Part shown: in pieces, positions 1 through 6,991 of the stretch
Numbering within the stretch: the stretch's first letter is position 1
How the letters are laid out: each line of letters opens with the position of its first letter
DNA from: Pseudomonadota bacterium
GTDB lineage: Bacteria > Desulfobacterota > Desulfovibrionia > Desulfovibrionales > Desulfovibrionaceae
NCBI GenBank assembly: GCA_023426275.1
Contig: JAFABC010000324.1
Span: forward strand, 1 to 11,866
DNA: 11,866 bases
Direction: 5' to 3'
Position numbers and translations under genes: made by a program
Notes under the pieces: model-generated
Seen by the model: the letters and a program-made list of their open reading frames with translations, nothing else
Told to the model about the DNA's origin: nothing
Databases searched by the model: none

Positions 1-84
1 ACGATGCGAACGAGGAACTGGCAGGAGATCATGGCCCAGCTCTCGATCTTCTTCCAGGACAGGCTCCAGGACTATCTCCGCTAA
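1..84 (+). CDS. IS256-family (mutator-type) transposase, C-terminal fragment cut by the window edge
   Basis: The first 27 codons are open from the window edge to a TAA at 82-84. They encode a tail reading RTRNWQEIMAQLSIFFQDRL, which resembles the C-terminal end of IS256/mutator transposases (Trp followed by a hydrophobic, Phe-containing helix and an Arg-rich end). The catalytic DDE residues would lie upstream and are not visible, so intactness cannot be judged. The assignment is strengthened by a typical IS256-type terminal repeat 17 bases after the stop codon, the spacing expected at the right end of such an element. Confidence 0.7.
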   Translation, partial: TMRTRNWQEIMAQLSIFFQDRLQDYLR

Positions 85-100
85 ACCATCAACCTGGGGC

Positions 101-127
101 GTTTACACAGTTTTCGAGACACTCCCC
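101..127. repeat. Right terminal inverted repeat of the IS256-like element
   Basis: Read from the outside inwards on the minus strand this begins GGGGAGTGTCTCGAAAACTG and continues into TGTAAAC. G-rich ends followed by a GTGTAAAC-like block are typical of many IS256-family termini. The outer boundary is uncertain by about 3 bases because a run of C spans 123-128. Confidence 0.6.
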
Positions 128-815
128 CTTGAGCCTCTGGTTTGTCCGCCTTGCACGAAATTCCGGGGCAGACCGCCCAAGGATGCACGCCTCATGCTCA
201 ATGGCATCCTTTGGATTCTCCATTCTGGCGCTCCTTGGCGTGACCTGCCAGAGGAATTTGGCCCCTGGCAGACCGTGTACAAACGTTTTAATCGCCGGGC
301 CAAGTCTCCACTTTGGCAGGAAATTCTCTCCTTCCTCGCCAGCGAAGCAGACCTTGAGTCCATCTGTATGGACGGTTCCTACGTTCGCGTTCATTAGCGT
401 GCGACTGGCGGCAAAGGGGGCACGAGGCCCAGGCCATAGGCCGCAGTCGTGGTGGGCTGACAACCAAGATTCATGCTGTCGTCGACGCCCTGGGGAACCC
501 CATTCGCCTGAAACTTACTGGTGGCCAAGTCCATGACAGCGTGCCGGCCCTCGAACTCATCGAGGACTTGGCGGTTGAACATGTCATTGCGGACAAGGCC
601 TATGATGCCGACGCCATTGTAGCCGAAGTGGAGCGAGGCGGCGCTCTCGCGGTCATCCCCCCCAAGCGGAATCGACGGCGGCAACGCCCCTACGACACAC
701 ATCTTTACAAAGAACGGCACTTGGTTGAGTGCTTTTTCTGAAAGCTTAAAGACTTTCGGCGCATCGCAACCCGCTACGAGAAATTGGCCCGAACTTTTTT
801 TACCATGGTCACATT
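128..815 (+). pseudogene. IS5-family (IS427-group-like) transposase, truncated at both ends and carrying nonsense mutations
   Basis: The first part is readable in frame from about 128 (LEPLV), with the family signature GRPPKDARLMLNGILWIL, then SGAPWRDLPEEFGPWQTVYKRF and the DGSYVRVH segment. A TAG at 395-397 then stands where relatives have Gln. The second part is in the -1 frame: AQAIGRSRGGLTTKIHAVVD, HVIADKAYDAD and VECFF, followed by KLKDFRRIATRYEKLARTFF. A TGA at 739-741 interrupts that second part. The A3G5 run at 413-420 is the probable site of the programmed -1 frameshift that normally joins orfA and orfB in this group. The start codon and left terminus are missing at the IS256-like end, and the last residues blend into a methyltransferase remnant near 805-815 with no recognisable right terminus. 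The gene cannot make an active transposase. Confidence 0.8.
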
Positions 816-1133
816 CAGGAGCAGCCTGTACGCTTCAAGACGTATCAAAGGATAGCCCAAGCCTTGCATGCTGGAGGCTATTACATGACCGTTGATATTT
901 TTAAAGGAGACCCCCCCCGATTGCAAAAGATGTACATGCATCAATGGCGAGAATTTATGCTGCAAAACCTTCCTGGAAATGACGTGGATGGAAAATGGCT
1001 GGCGCTCCATGAACAAAAAGACAAACCGCTCACGCTCACAGATCAAATACGCCTTTTAAAAGAGGCTGGTTTTTCGAGCGTTGACGTCGTTCACAAGCGC
1101 TTGCAATTTGCGCTGATCATTGCGCAGAAATAG
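813..1133 (+). pseudogene. SAM-dependent methyltransferase, 3' remnant with the 5' half lost
   Basis: The open frame ending at TAG 1131-1133 reads like the C-terminal third of a class I methyltransferase. It has a helix (RFKTYQRIAQALHAGG), the strand YYMTVDIFKGD that follows the usual GG turn, a variable middle, then LLKEAGFSSVDVVHKRLQFALIIAQK. That last segment is the common ending in which 'aGF' is followed by two beta strands. The SAM-binding glycine motif would lie upstream and is absent, because IS5 transposase sequence occupies that place. An ATG at 885-887 has a GGAGG 7 bases before it, so an 82-residue peptide could still be translated, although the site falls inside the conserved fold. 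Base composition is more AT-rich than the genes from 1204 onward, which suggests acquired DNA. The substrate cannot be inferred. Confidence 0.55.
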
Positions 1134-1203
1134 TCTCACATTATATGTAGGCAAAAGTATTCTACTCTCATGTCCAAGTTGATGTTGTATTATTGGAAAA
1201 AAA
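1134..1203. other. AT-rich intergenic stretch between the remnant and maf
   Basis: These 70 bases are clearly AT-richer than the flanking core genes and contain no open frame. They separate the end of the methyltransferase remnant from the convergent maf stop codon, and probably mark the border between acquired and core DNA. A run of seven A at 1197-1203 becomes a T-run for maf transcription. Confidence 0.4.
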
Positions 1204-1221
1204 CTACGGCGTCGGCAGTTT
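1197..1221 (-). terminator. Weak candidate intrinsic terminator at the end of maf
   Basis: On the minus strand AAACT and AGTTT arms can pair around a GC-rich loop and are followed directly by further T residues, seven in all. The hairpin overlaps the maf stop codon. The stem is short (5 bp plus a possible wobble and GC pair), so this is only a candidate. Confidence 0.3.
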
Positions 1222-1833
1222 AAGATGCACCGGCGGCACGTTTTCCCGGGGCGCTCCCACACCGTGAAAAAGCAGGGTTTCAAGCACTTCCGCCAAGGGC
1301 AACCCAACCACATTGGTGTAGGAACCGTTGATTCGGGTGACGAAGGCTGCGGCCCGGCCCTGGATGGCGTAGGCGCCGGCTTTGCCCATGGGCTCGCCGG
1401 TGTCCACATAGGCGGCGAGCGTGCTTTCGGGCAGGGCGATCATGGTCACGTCGGTCGCGACCGTGAAGGCTTGTGGGGCGTCGGCCAAGCCGAACAGGGC
1501 GCAGCCTGTGACCACCTGATGCGTGCGCCCGGACAGCAGCCCCAACATGCGGCGCGCGTCGGCCGCGTCACGCGGCTTGCCCAGAATCAGCCCGTCCACC
1601 GTCACCACGGAGTCCGCGCCCAGAACGATCGCCTGCGGGTTGTCCGCCGCTACGGCCGCGCCCTTGAGGGTGGCCATGCGGGCGGCGTAGGCGGCCGGCG
1701 TCTCCCCCGGCTCCGGGGCGGGTTCGCTGGCCGGGCTCGGCACGACGGTAAAGGGAAGGCCGGCCAACGTGAGCAGCTCCCGGCGACGCGGCGAGGTCGA
1801 GGCCAGGATGATGGGCTTGTGCGTAACGTACAT
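1204..1833 (-). CDS. maf: Maf-family nucleotide pyrophosphatase, probably dTTP/UTP pyrophosphatase (YhdE type)
   Basis: The 209-residue product is a cytoplasmic Maf/HAM1-superfamily enzyme. Such enzymes hydrolyse the alpha-beta phosphate bond of non-canonical or selected nucleoside triphosphates and thereby clean the nucleotide pool. Visible motifs are the N-terminal ILASTSPRRRELL loop (residues 9-21), GADSVV (72-77), GKP (85-87), GKAGAYAIQGRAA (150-162) and INGSYTNVVGLPL (168-180). Arg16, Lys57 and Gln158 match the positions that distinguish the dTTP/UTP-type (YhdE) branch from the 7-methyl-GTP-type branch, as I recall the published comparison. A C-terminal extension of roughly 20 residues is longer than usual. 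The ATG at 1833 lies 8 codons before the conserved ILAS, the usual distance, although no clear Shine-Dalgarno sequence precedes it. It lies 80 bases downstream of the ATC-hydrolase-family gene on the same strand and could share its transcript. Confidence 0.92.
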   Translation of the reverse strand: MYVTHKPIILASTSPRRRELLTLAGLPFTVVPSPASEPAPEPGETPAAYAARMATLKGAAVAADNPQAIVLGADSVVTVDGLILGKPRDAADARRMLGLLSGRTHQVVTGCALFGLADAPQAFTVATDVTMIALPESTLAAYVDTGEPMGKAGAYAIQGRAAAFVTRINGSYTNVVGLPLAEVLETLLFHGVGAPRENVPPVHLKLPTP

Positions 1834-1913
1834 AACAGATTGCTATATCGAAACTTTTGTTAAGTGCTTGGCTTGGCGGCGGCGTGGTGCCGCCAGGATG
1901 GCGCGCCGCAGGC

Positions 1914-2744
1914 TCAGGACTTCCTGTTGCCCGGGAATTTGGGCACCTCGGTGTCCCAGTTCTGCGTGACCGGGCGGTCCCGCTTGTAGCGGAAATCGCA
2001 CAGCGCATCGCCCTGGGCCAGGGTATGGACGCGCACGAGCCCCGTGCCCTGGGCGCGGGAGGCCAGAAAATCGTTCAGGCAATAGTAGGGGGCCACTTCG
2101 GCCACGCCCTGGGCCTTGAAGTATTTGACCGCGCCGCACGCGGAATAGTCGTAGCCGAGGTCGAAGGTTTTGCCGTCGCCCTTGACGACCGTGCCGACCC
2201 AGTCCCCCGGGTAGCGCCGTTTTTGGCTTTCGGCGGCCCAGGCTTCGAGGGCGCGGAAATAGACCGGTGAAAAGAGCTTCGCCCCCATGGCGTGGGCTTT
2301 TTGCGGCGGCACCGCCGCCCAGTCGGCGGCGTAGAGATCGTACAGGAGCCGGCCGGCGTCCTTGGCCGTCATGCCTTTTTCGCCCATGGCCTTGCACAGG
2401 GCGGTCAGCCAGCCGGCCATGATGAGGAAGGGCTGGTTGCGGTTGGACGGTCCGCCGATGTCGGGCATGGCCGGCAGCAGGGCGTCGTAGCGGCGCAGGG
2501 CGTCGGCGGCGATGGCCCTGGCCGTGGGTTCGGCCGTGCGGGCGGCCAGCCAGTGTTCCGCGCCGCCGCACACGCCTTTGAAGTCGGCCAGCAGCTTGGC
2601 CCGGTTGGCCACGTAGAAATTGGGGGCCTGGGTGGCGGCCAGCGCCCGCCAGGGCAGCAGGCAGGCACAGGCGCCGACAAGACCGGCCCGAAGGACAGCG
2701 CGCCGGGTCAGGCCGTGGCGCGAAAAACCGTTTTCACCAGACAT
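1914..2744 (-). CDS. Exported L-2-amino-thiazoline-4-carboxylic acid hydrolase family protein
   Basis: The 276-residue product has a twin-arginine-type leader. LTRRAVLR (residues 12-19) is followed by a short hydrophobic stretch and an ALA cleavage site at about 34-36. The C-terminal half matches the ATC hydrolase family: Tyr/Cys-rich YDYSACGAVKYFKAQG (198-213), YYCLNDF (220-226) and GDALCDFRYKR (245-255). Cys203, Cys222, Asp225, Cys249 and Asp250 are likely conserved positions. The founding enzyme opens the thiazoline ring of ATC to give N-carbamoyl-L-cysteine, but the family is broad and most members are untested. Export would be odd for cysteine synthesis, so the true substrate is open. 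The frame stays open upstream to 2927. I chose ATG 2744 because the upstream part crosses the lpd terminator and the end of lpd, and because the signal peptide fits this start. The ribosome binding site is weak. Confidence 0.75.
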   Translation of the reverse strand: MSGENGFSRHGLTRRAVLRAGLVGACACLLPWRALAATQAPNFYVANRAKLLADFKGVCGGAEHWLAARTAEPTARAIAADALRRYDALLPAMPDIGGPSNRNQPFLIMAGWLTALCKAMGEKGMTAKDAGRLLYDLYAADWAAVPPQKAHAMGAKLFSPVYFRALEAWAAESQKRRYPGDWVGTVVKGDGKTFDLGYDYSACGAVKYFKAQGVAEVAPYYCLNDFLASRAQGTGLVRVHTLAQGDALCDFRYKRDRPVTQNWDTEVPKFPGNRKS

Positions 2745-2764
2745 GGCAACGTCCGTGGTATGCA

Positions 2765-2799
2765 GGAAACAAGCCCCTGGGACACCATGTCGCAGGGGC
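2765..2799 (-). terminator. Intrinsic terminator of the gcvH-gcvPA-gcvPB-lpd transcript
   Basis: On the minus strand a 7-bp stem, GCCCCTG with CAGGGGC, encloses one mismatch, a further 4-bp stem (GACA with TGTC) and a 3-base loop. The hairpin occupies 2773-2799 and is followed by TTGTTT at 2767-2772. It starts about 45 bases after the lpd stop codon, as expected for the end of the operon. Confidence 0.75.
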
Positions 2800-2835
2800 G
2801 GCCAAAGGGGAGCCGTCATGTCGGCGGCCCCCCGT

Positions 2836-2864
2836 ATTATCCTTACGCCTTGGGTTTGCTGTCC
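2836..2864 (-). promoter_or_regulatory. Possible promoter for the ATC-hydrolase-family gene, overlapping the end of lpd
   Basis: On the minus strand a GATAAT box (2836-2841) lies just after the lpd stop codon. It is preceded at 18 bases by CGGACA, which shares GACA with the -35 consensus. It would start transcription upstream of the lpd terminator, so the transcript would have to read through that hairpin. This is only a sequence match. Confidence 0.22.
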
Positions 2865-4213
2865 GCCAGCAGGGCGGCGCGCAGGGTCTCGTCGAGACCG
2901 GGATGGGGGAAGATGAGCCCGCGACACCGCTCCCGGGTCCAGCCCTCGGCCACGATGGCCGTGGCCAGCGTGCCCATGGTCGAAGCGCCATGGCCGACGG
3001 CCGTGATTCCGGCCACCTTGCCGTCTTTCCAGACGACCCGGGCGAAACCGGTGGTGTCGGCATGGGCCTGGGCAATGGGGTTGGCCACGAACTGCGCCTC
3101 GGAGACGCTGTCGCCGGTGGCGGCGATGTCGCCCACGCGCATGATTTCCGGCTCGCCGTAGTAGCAGCCCGGAATCGGTCCCGGCGCATACGGCCCGGAC
3201 TCCAGGCCGGCCACGTGGCGGGCGGCGAAAACGCCCTGGCTGGCGGCGGCATGGGCGAGCAGGGTGCGGCCGTTGCAGTCGCCCACGGCGTAGATGCCGG
3301 GCGCGGCCTGCAAGGTGTCGTTCGTGCTGATCCAGGCCCGGTTGGGATTCGGGTTGGCAAAGGCGACGCCCAGTTCGGCCAGCCCCGGCACCATGGTGGC
3401 GGCGAAACGGCCGATGGCCACCAGCGCCTTCTCGGCCACGATGACCTCGCCGCCGGCCAGGGTCATCCGGGCCAGCCCGTCCTCGTCGGTGACAAGGCTT
3501 TCCACCTTGACCCCGGCCCGGGCGTCGATGCCCTTTTTGCGCATGACCTGCAAGGCGACCTTGGACACGTCCGGGTCCTCGGCCGGGGCCACGCGCGGGG
3601 CGGCGTCGACCACGGTCATTTTCGTGCCCAGGCGGCGGTAGACCTCGGAGATTTCCAGGCCGATGGCTCCGGCCCCGACAATGATCATGCTCTTGGGCGC
3701 TTCGGTGAAGTCGAGCACCGGCGCGACGCCGAGCACGGCCTTGCCGTCGGGTTTCACGCCCGGGAAGGCGGCGGCCCGGGAGCCCAGGGCCAAAACGATC
3801 GCGTCGAAGGGCAGGTCTTCCTGGCCGCCCCGGACCGCGACATGGGCCAGGCCGGCGGAAATGCCGGACAGGTTGCCCGTGACCAGCCGCACGCCGGCCT
3901 TTTCCAGGGTCTTGGCCATGGCCGTGTGGGTGGCGTTGAGAAGCTTTTTCTTCTTGGCCTGGATGGCGGCCAGATCCGGGGTCACGGACCCGGCGACCAG
4001 CTTGTATTTGGCCTGGGCTTCGAGGATGTCCACGGCCAGGGTGGTGGCCAGCAGGTGCTTGGTCGGAATGCAGCCCCAGTTGAGGCAGGTGCCGCCGAGC
4101 TTGCCGCGTTCGACCAGGGTCACGTCCAGACCCGCGGCCGCGCCGGCCAGGGCCGCTTCGTACCCGCCGGGGCCGGCCCCGACCGCGATAAGACGCTTTT
4201 GTTTAGAGGTCAT
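2843..4213 (-). CDS. lpdA: Dihydrolipoyl dehydrogenase (L-protein of the glycine cleavage system)
   Basis: The 456-residue flavoprotein re-oxidises the dihydrolipoyl arm of GcvH and passes electrons through FAD to NAD+. Visible elements are the N-terminal FAD loop GAGPGG (12-17), the redox-active pair Cys43/Cys48 in GGTCLNWGCIPTK, the second nucleotide-binding loop GAGAIG (180-185), the FAD-contacting YAVGD (308-312), and the C-terminal active-site His437 and Glu442 in HPGLDE. The usual Thr after HP is Gly here, a mild variant. Length is normal for the family. The ATG lies inside the end of gcvPB (11-base overlap), with GGAG 7 bases upstream, which points to translational coupling. Because it belongs to the gcv operon, its main partner is probably GcvH, though it could also serve 2-oxoacid dehydrogenase complexes. 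Confidence 0.95.
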   Translation of the reverse strand: MTSKQKRLIAVGAGPGGYEAALAGAAAGLDVTLVERGKLGGTCLNWGCIPTKHLLATTLAVDILEAQAKYKLVAGSVTPDLAAIQAKKKKLLNATHTAMAKTLEKAGVRLVTGNLSGISAGLAHVAVRGGQEDLPFDAIVLALGSRAAAFPGVKPDGKAVLGVAPVLDFTEAPKSMIIVGAGAIGLEISEVYRRLGTKMTVVDAAPRVAPAEDPDVSKVALQVMRKKGIDARAGVKVESLVTDEDGLARMTLAGGEVIVAEKALVAIGRFAATMVPGLAELGVAFANPNPNRAWISTNDTLQAAPGIYAVGDCNGRTLLAHAAASQGVFAARHVAGLESGPYAPGPIPGCYYGEPEIMRVGDIAATGDSVSEAQFVANPIAQAHADTTGFARVVWKDGKVAGITAVGHGASTMGTLATAIVAEGWTRERCRGLIFPHPGLDETLRAALLADSKPKA

Positions 4214-5651
4214 CGGTTATCTCCATGGCCCGGGCGGCGCGCGTCTCGTCCAGACGACCCACGGGAAGCGTGGTGGGACAGGCGCGCACGGCGTCCGGGT
4301 CCGTTTCAGCCAGCGCCAGGATATCGAGCAGATCGGCCACGAAGGCGTCGAGGGTATCCTTGCTCTCGGTCTCGGTGGGCTCGATCATGAGCGCTTCCTT
4401 GACGATCAGCGGGAAATAGATGGTGGGGGCGTGGTAGCCGCGATCGAGCAGGGCCTTGGCGATGTCCAGGGCGTGCACGTGCTTTTCGGCGGCCAGCTTC
4501 GCGGCCGAGGCCACGAATTCGTGCATGCAGATGCGGTTGTAGGGCACCTCGATGGCGTCGGCCAGCCGCTTGCGCAGATAGTTGGCGGCCAGCACCGCCG
4601 ATTCCGACACCCGGATGAGTCCCTCGCGCCCCAGGCGCAGGATGTAGGCGTAGGCCCGCAGCACCACGCCGAAGTTGCCGTAGAAAGGCGACACGTAGCC
4701 GATGGATTTCGGGTGGTCGTAGCTTAAGGAATAGCGCCCGGCCTCGTCCTTTTCCACCCGGGAGATGGGCAGGTAGGGGATGAGCTTTTCCGAGACGCCG
4801 ACCGGTCCCGAGCCGGGGCCGCCGCCGCCGTGGGGCGTGGCGAAGGTCTTGTGCAGATTGAGGTGCACCACGTCGAAACCGGCGTCGCCCACGCGCAGCT
4901 TGCCGAGAATGGCGTTGAGGTTGGCCCCGTCGTAGTAGAGCAGGGCGTCCACCTTGCGGCACTGGGCGACGATCTCGGGCAGATGGCGCTCGAACAGGCC
5001 CAGCGTGTTGGGCACGGTCATCATGACGCCGGCGGTTTCCTCGTCCATGGCGGCGGCCAGGGCCTGCGGGTCGATGATGCCGTCCTTCGAGGCCACGGAC
5101 ACCACGTCGAACCCGGCGATGTGGGCCGAGGCCGGGTTGGTGCCGTGGGCCGAATCCGGGCAGAGGATCTTGGTTTTGTGGTTGCCCTTGTCGGCATGGT
5201 AGGCCGCGATCATGAGCGCCCCGGTGAGTTCCCCGTGCGCCCCGGCCATGGGGTGCAGGGTGAAGGCGGCCATGCCCGTGATCTCGCACAAAAACCGCTC
5301 CATCTCATAGAGGACTTCCAGGGCGCCGGAGGTCATGTCGCCGCCGCCCGGCAGCTGGGGAATGAGCGGATGCAGGCGCGAAAAGCCCGGCAGGGCGGCC
5401 ACTTCCTCGGTGAACTTGGGGTTGTACTTCATGGTGCACGACCCCAGCGGATAGAAGTTGCCGTCCACGCCGAAGTTCTTGCGCGACAGTTCGGTGAAGT
5501 GGCGCACCACGTCGAGCTCGCCAAGCGACGGCAGGCCGGTGGCGCCTTCGCGCAACAGGCCGCCGGGAATGAAATCGATGGGCTCGGTCTTGGGCTTTTC
5601 CGGCCACACGCCTTCCCGGCCGGGCCGGGATTTGGAGAAAACGGTGCTCAT
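4203..5651 (-). CDS. gcvPB: Glycine dehydrogenase (decarboxylating) subunit 2
   Basis: The 482-residue product is the PLP-bearing half of a split P-protein. With GcvPA it decarboxylates glycine and loads the aminomethyl group onto the lipoyl arm of GcvH. Visible signatures are FYPLGSCTMKYNPK (67-79), LHPMAGAHGELTG (132-144), DSAHGTNPASAH (166-177), DGANLNAILG (241-250), and the PLP lysine Lys268 in HLNLHKTF followed by the Gly-rich TPHGGGGPG. Length matches the two-subunit type. The ATG overlaps the gcvPA stop codon in an ATGA arrangement, with GGGGGA upstream inside gcvPA, so the two subunits are probably made in step. The frame is also open for a long way upstream inside gcvPA, but the conserved N-terminal region starts at this ATG. 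Confidence 0.96.
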   Translation of the reverse strand: MSTVFSKSRPGREGVWPEKPKTEPIDFIPGGLLREGATGLPSLGELDVVRHFTELSRKNFGVDGNFYPLGSCTMKYNPKFTEEVAALPGFSRLHPLIPQLPGGGDMTSGALEVLYEMERFLCEITGMAAFTLHPMAGAHGELTGALMIAAYHADKGNHKTKILCPDSAHGTNPASAHIAGFDVVSVASKDGIIDPQALAAAMDEETAGVMMTVPNTLGLFERHLPEIVAQCRKVDALLYYDGANLNAILGKLRVGDAGFDVVHLNLHKTFATPHGGGGPGSGPVGVSEKLIPYLPISRVEKDEAGRYSLSYDHPKSIGYVSPFYGNFGVVLRAYAYILRLGREGLIRVSESAVLAANYLRKRLADAIEVPYNRICMHEFVASAAKLAAEKHVHALDIAKALLDRGYHAPTIYFPLIVKEALMIEPTETESKDTLDAFVADLLDILALAETDPDAVRACPTTLPVGRLDETRAARAMEITDDL

Positions 5652-6979
5652 AGGATGTCCCCCAGATGCCGGGCCAGACGGTCGATGGCGGCGCGGTCGT
5701 GCTTTTCGGTGCAGCAGATCAGCAGGGCGTTGTCGAGGCCCTTGTAATATTTGCCCAGGGGAAAGCCCGGGATGATGCCGTCGTCCATGAGCTTGCGGGC
5801 GGCCAGCTTGGCGTTGACCGGCAGCAGCACCGCGAATTCGTTGCCGAAGGGGGCGTCGTTTAAAAGGCGCACCCCGGGGATGCCGGCCAGCTTCATGGCG
5901 GCGTAGTGGGCGTTTTCGATGGACAGGGTGGCCTGGCGGGACAGGCCTTCCTCGCCGGTCAGGCAGAGGTTGATCAGCGCCCGCAGGGCGCAAAGCGCCT
6001 GGTTGGAGCAGATGTTCGACGTGGCTTTTTCCCGGCGGATGTGCTGTTCGCGGGCCTGCAGGGTGAGCACGTAGCCGGTGCGGCCGGCGGCGTCGACGGT
6101 GCGGCCGACGATGCGGCCGGGCAGTTGGCGCACGAGCTTTTTGCTGCAGGTCATGATGCCGAGATAGGGGCCGCCGAAGGACAGCGGCAGGCCGAGGCTC
6201 TGCCCCTCGGCCGTGACGATGTCCGCGCCCATGGCGCCGGGCGTCTTGAGCACGGTCTGGAGCACCGGATAGCCGGACAGAATGGACAGGGCCTTTTGGT
6301 CGGCCGCCTTGGCGAAAAGGGCGGTGAAGTCCTGGATCTGGCCGAAAAAGTTCGGATTCTGCACGACGACGGCCGCGGTCTTGTCGTCGATGGCCGCCGC
6401 CAGCCCCTCCATGTCGTCGCAGCCGTTGACATGGGGCACGGTGACGAGTTCGAGGTGCAGATTTTTCGTGTAGGTGGCCAGCACGATACGGTAGATGGGG
6501 TTGACCGTCTCGCTGACCACGGCCTTTTTGCGCTTGGTGGCGCGCACGGCCATCATCAGCGCCTCGTACAGGGCCGTGCCGCCGTCGTAGCCGCCGGCGT
6601 TGGAGCACTCCATGCCGAACAGGCGGCACATGGCGGTCTGGTATTCGAAAGTTGCCTGCAACGTGCCCTGGGAGGCCTCGGCCTGATACGGCGTGTAGGC
6701 GGTGTAGAACTCCCCGCGCGAGAGCAGCAGGTCCGAAGCGGCCGGCACGTAATGGTCGTAGAAGCCGCCGCCCAGAAAGCTGGCCATGTGCGCCTGGTTT
6801 TTTCCGGCCAGCCGTTCCATGGCGTTGCGCACGGCCATTTCCGTGCTCCCGCGCGGCAGGTCGAACTGTTTCGGGCGGAGGGTCTGGGGAATCTCGGCGA
6901 ACAGCTCGGCAACATCGCGCACGCCGATGACCTCGAGCATCTCCCGGATTTCCTGCGCGGTATGCGGAATGTAGGGCAT
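5648..6979 (-). CDS. gcvPA: Glycine dehydrogenase (decarboxylating) subunit 1
   Basis: The 443-residue product is the N-terminal half of the split P-protein and forms the heterotetrameric enzyme with GcvPB. It has the family start MPYIPHT, then FLGGGFYDHYVPA, EFYTAYTPYQAEASQGTLQ, the NAGGYDGGTA loop, QNPNFFGQIQD, and LTLQAREQHIRREKATSNIC near residue 310-330. It has no PLP-binding lysine of its own, as is normal for this subunit. The ATG has a GGAG 6 bases upstream (6985-6988) and begins 12 bases after the gcvH stop codon. The 4-base overlap with gcvPB at the other end shows a tightly packed operon. Length and motifs are intact. Confidence 0.96.
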   Translation of the reverse strand: MPYIPHTAQEIREMLEVIGVRDVAELFAEIPQTLRPKQFDLPRGSTEMAVRNAMERLAGKNQAHMASFLGGGFYDHYVPAASDLLLSRGEFYTAYTPYQAEASQGTLQATFEYQTAMCRLFGMECSNAGGYDGGTALYEALMMAVRATKRKKAVVSETVNPIYRIVLATYTKNLHLELVTVPHVNGCDDMEGLAAAIDDKTAAVVVQNPNFFGQIQDFTALFAKAADQKALSILSGYPVLQTVLKTPGAMGADIVTAEGQSLGLPLSFGGPYLGIMTCSKKLVRQLPGRIVGRTVDAAGRTGYVLTLQAREQHIRREKATSNICSNQALCALRALINLCLTGEEGLSRQATLSIENAHYAAMKLAGIPGVRLLNDAPFGNEFAVLLPVNAKLAARKLMDDGIIPGFPLGKYYKGLDNALLICCTEKHDRAAIDRLARHLGDIL

Positions 6980-6991
6980 GATGGCTCCGGC

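Larger units (their letters stand above)
1..127 (+). mobile_element. Right end of an IS256-like insertion sequence
   Basis: This stretch holds the transposase tail, a short untranslated spacer and the right terminal repeat. The element ends at about 127, where sequence of an unrelated IS5-family transposase begins without a gap. The left end lies outside the window, so the direct target duplication (usually 8 bp for this family) cannot be checked. Confidence 0.65.

Noticed and set aside
129..536. A 135-codon frame across the IS256/IS5 junction
   Set aside because: It is out of frame with both transposases and its translation has no family resemblance.
1878..1894. GGCGGC/GCCGCC hairpin between the ATC-hydrolase-family gene and maf
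   Set aside because: The stem is only 6 bp, no T-run follows in the direction of transcription, and such arms are expected by chance at this GC content.
2745..2927. A longer N-terminus for the ATC-hydrolase-family protein (start at 2927 or 2819)
   Set aside because: It would translate through the lpd terminator and the end of lpd, and would bury the twin-arginine leader about 60 residues (start at 2927) or 25 residues (start at 2819) inside the protein.
2903..4390. A 495-codon open frame on the plus strand opposite lpd
   Set aside because: It is antisense to a clear lpd gene, has Gly/His/Ala-rich low-complexity translation without motifs, and is explained by strong GC bias at third codon positions.
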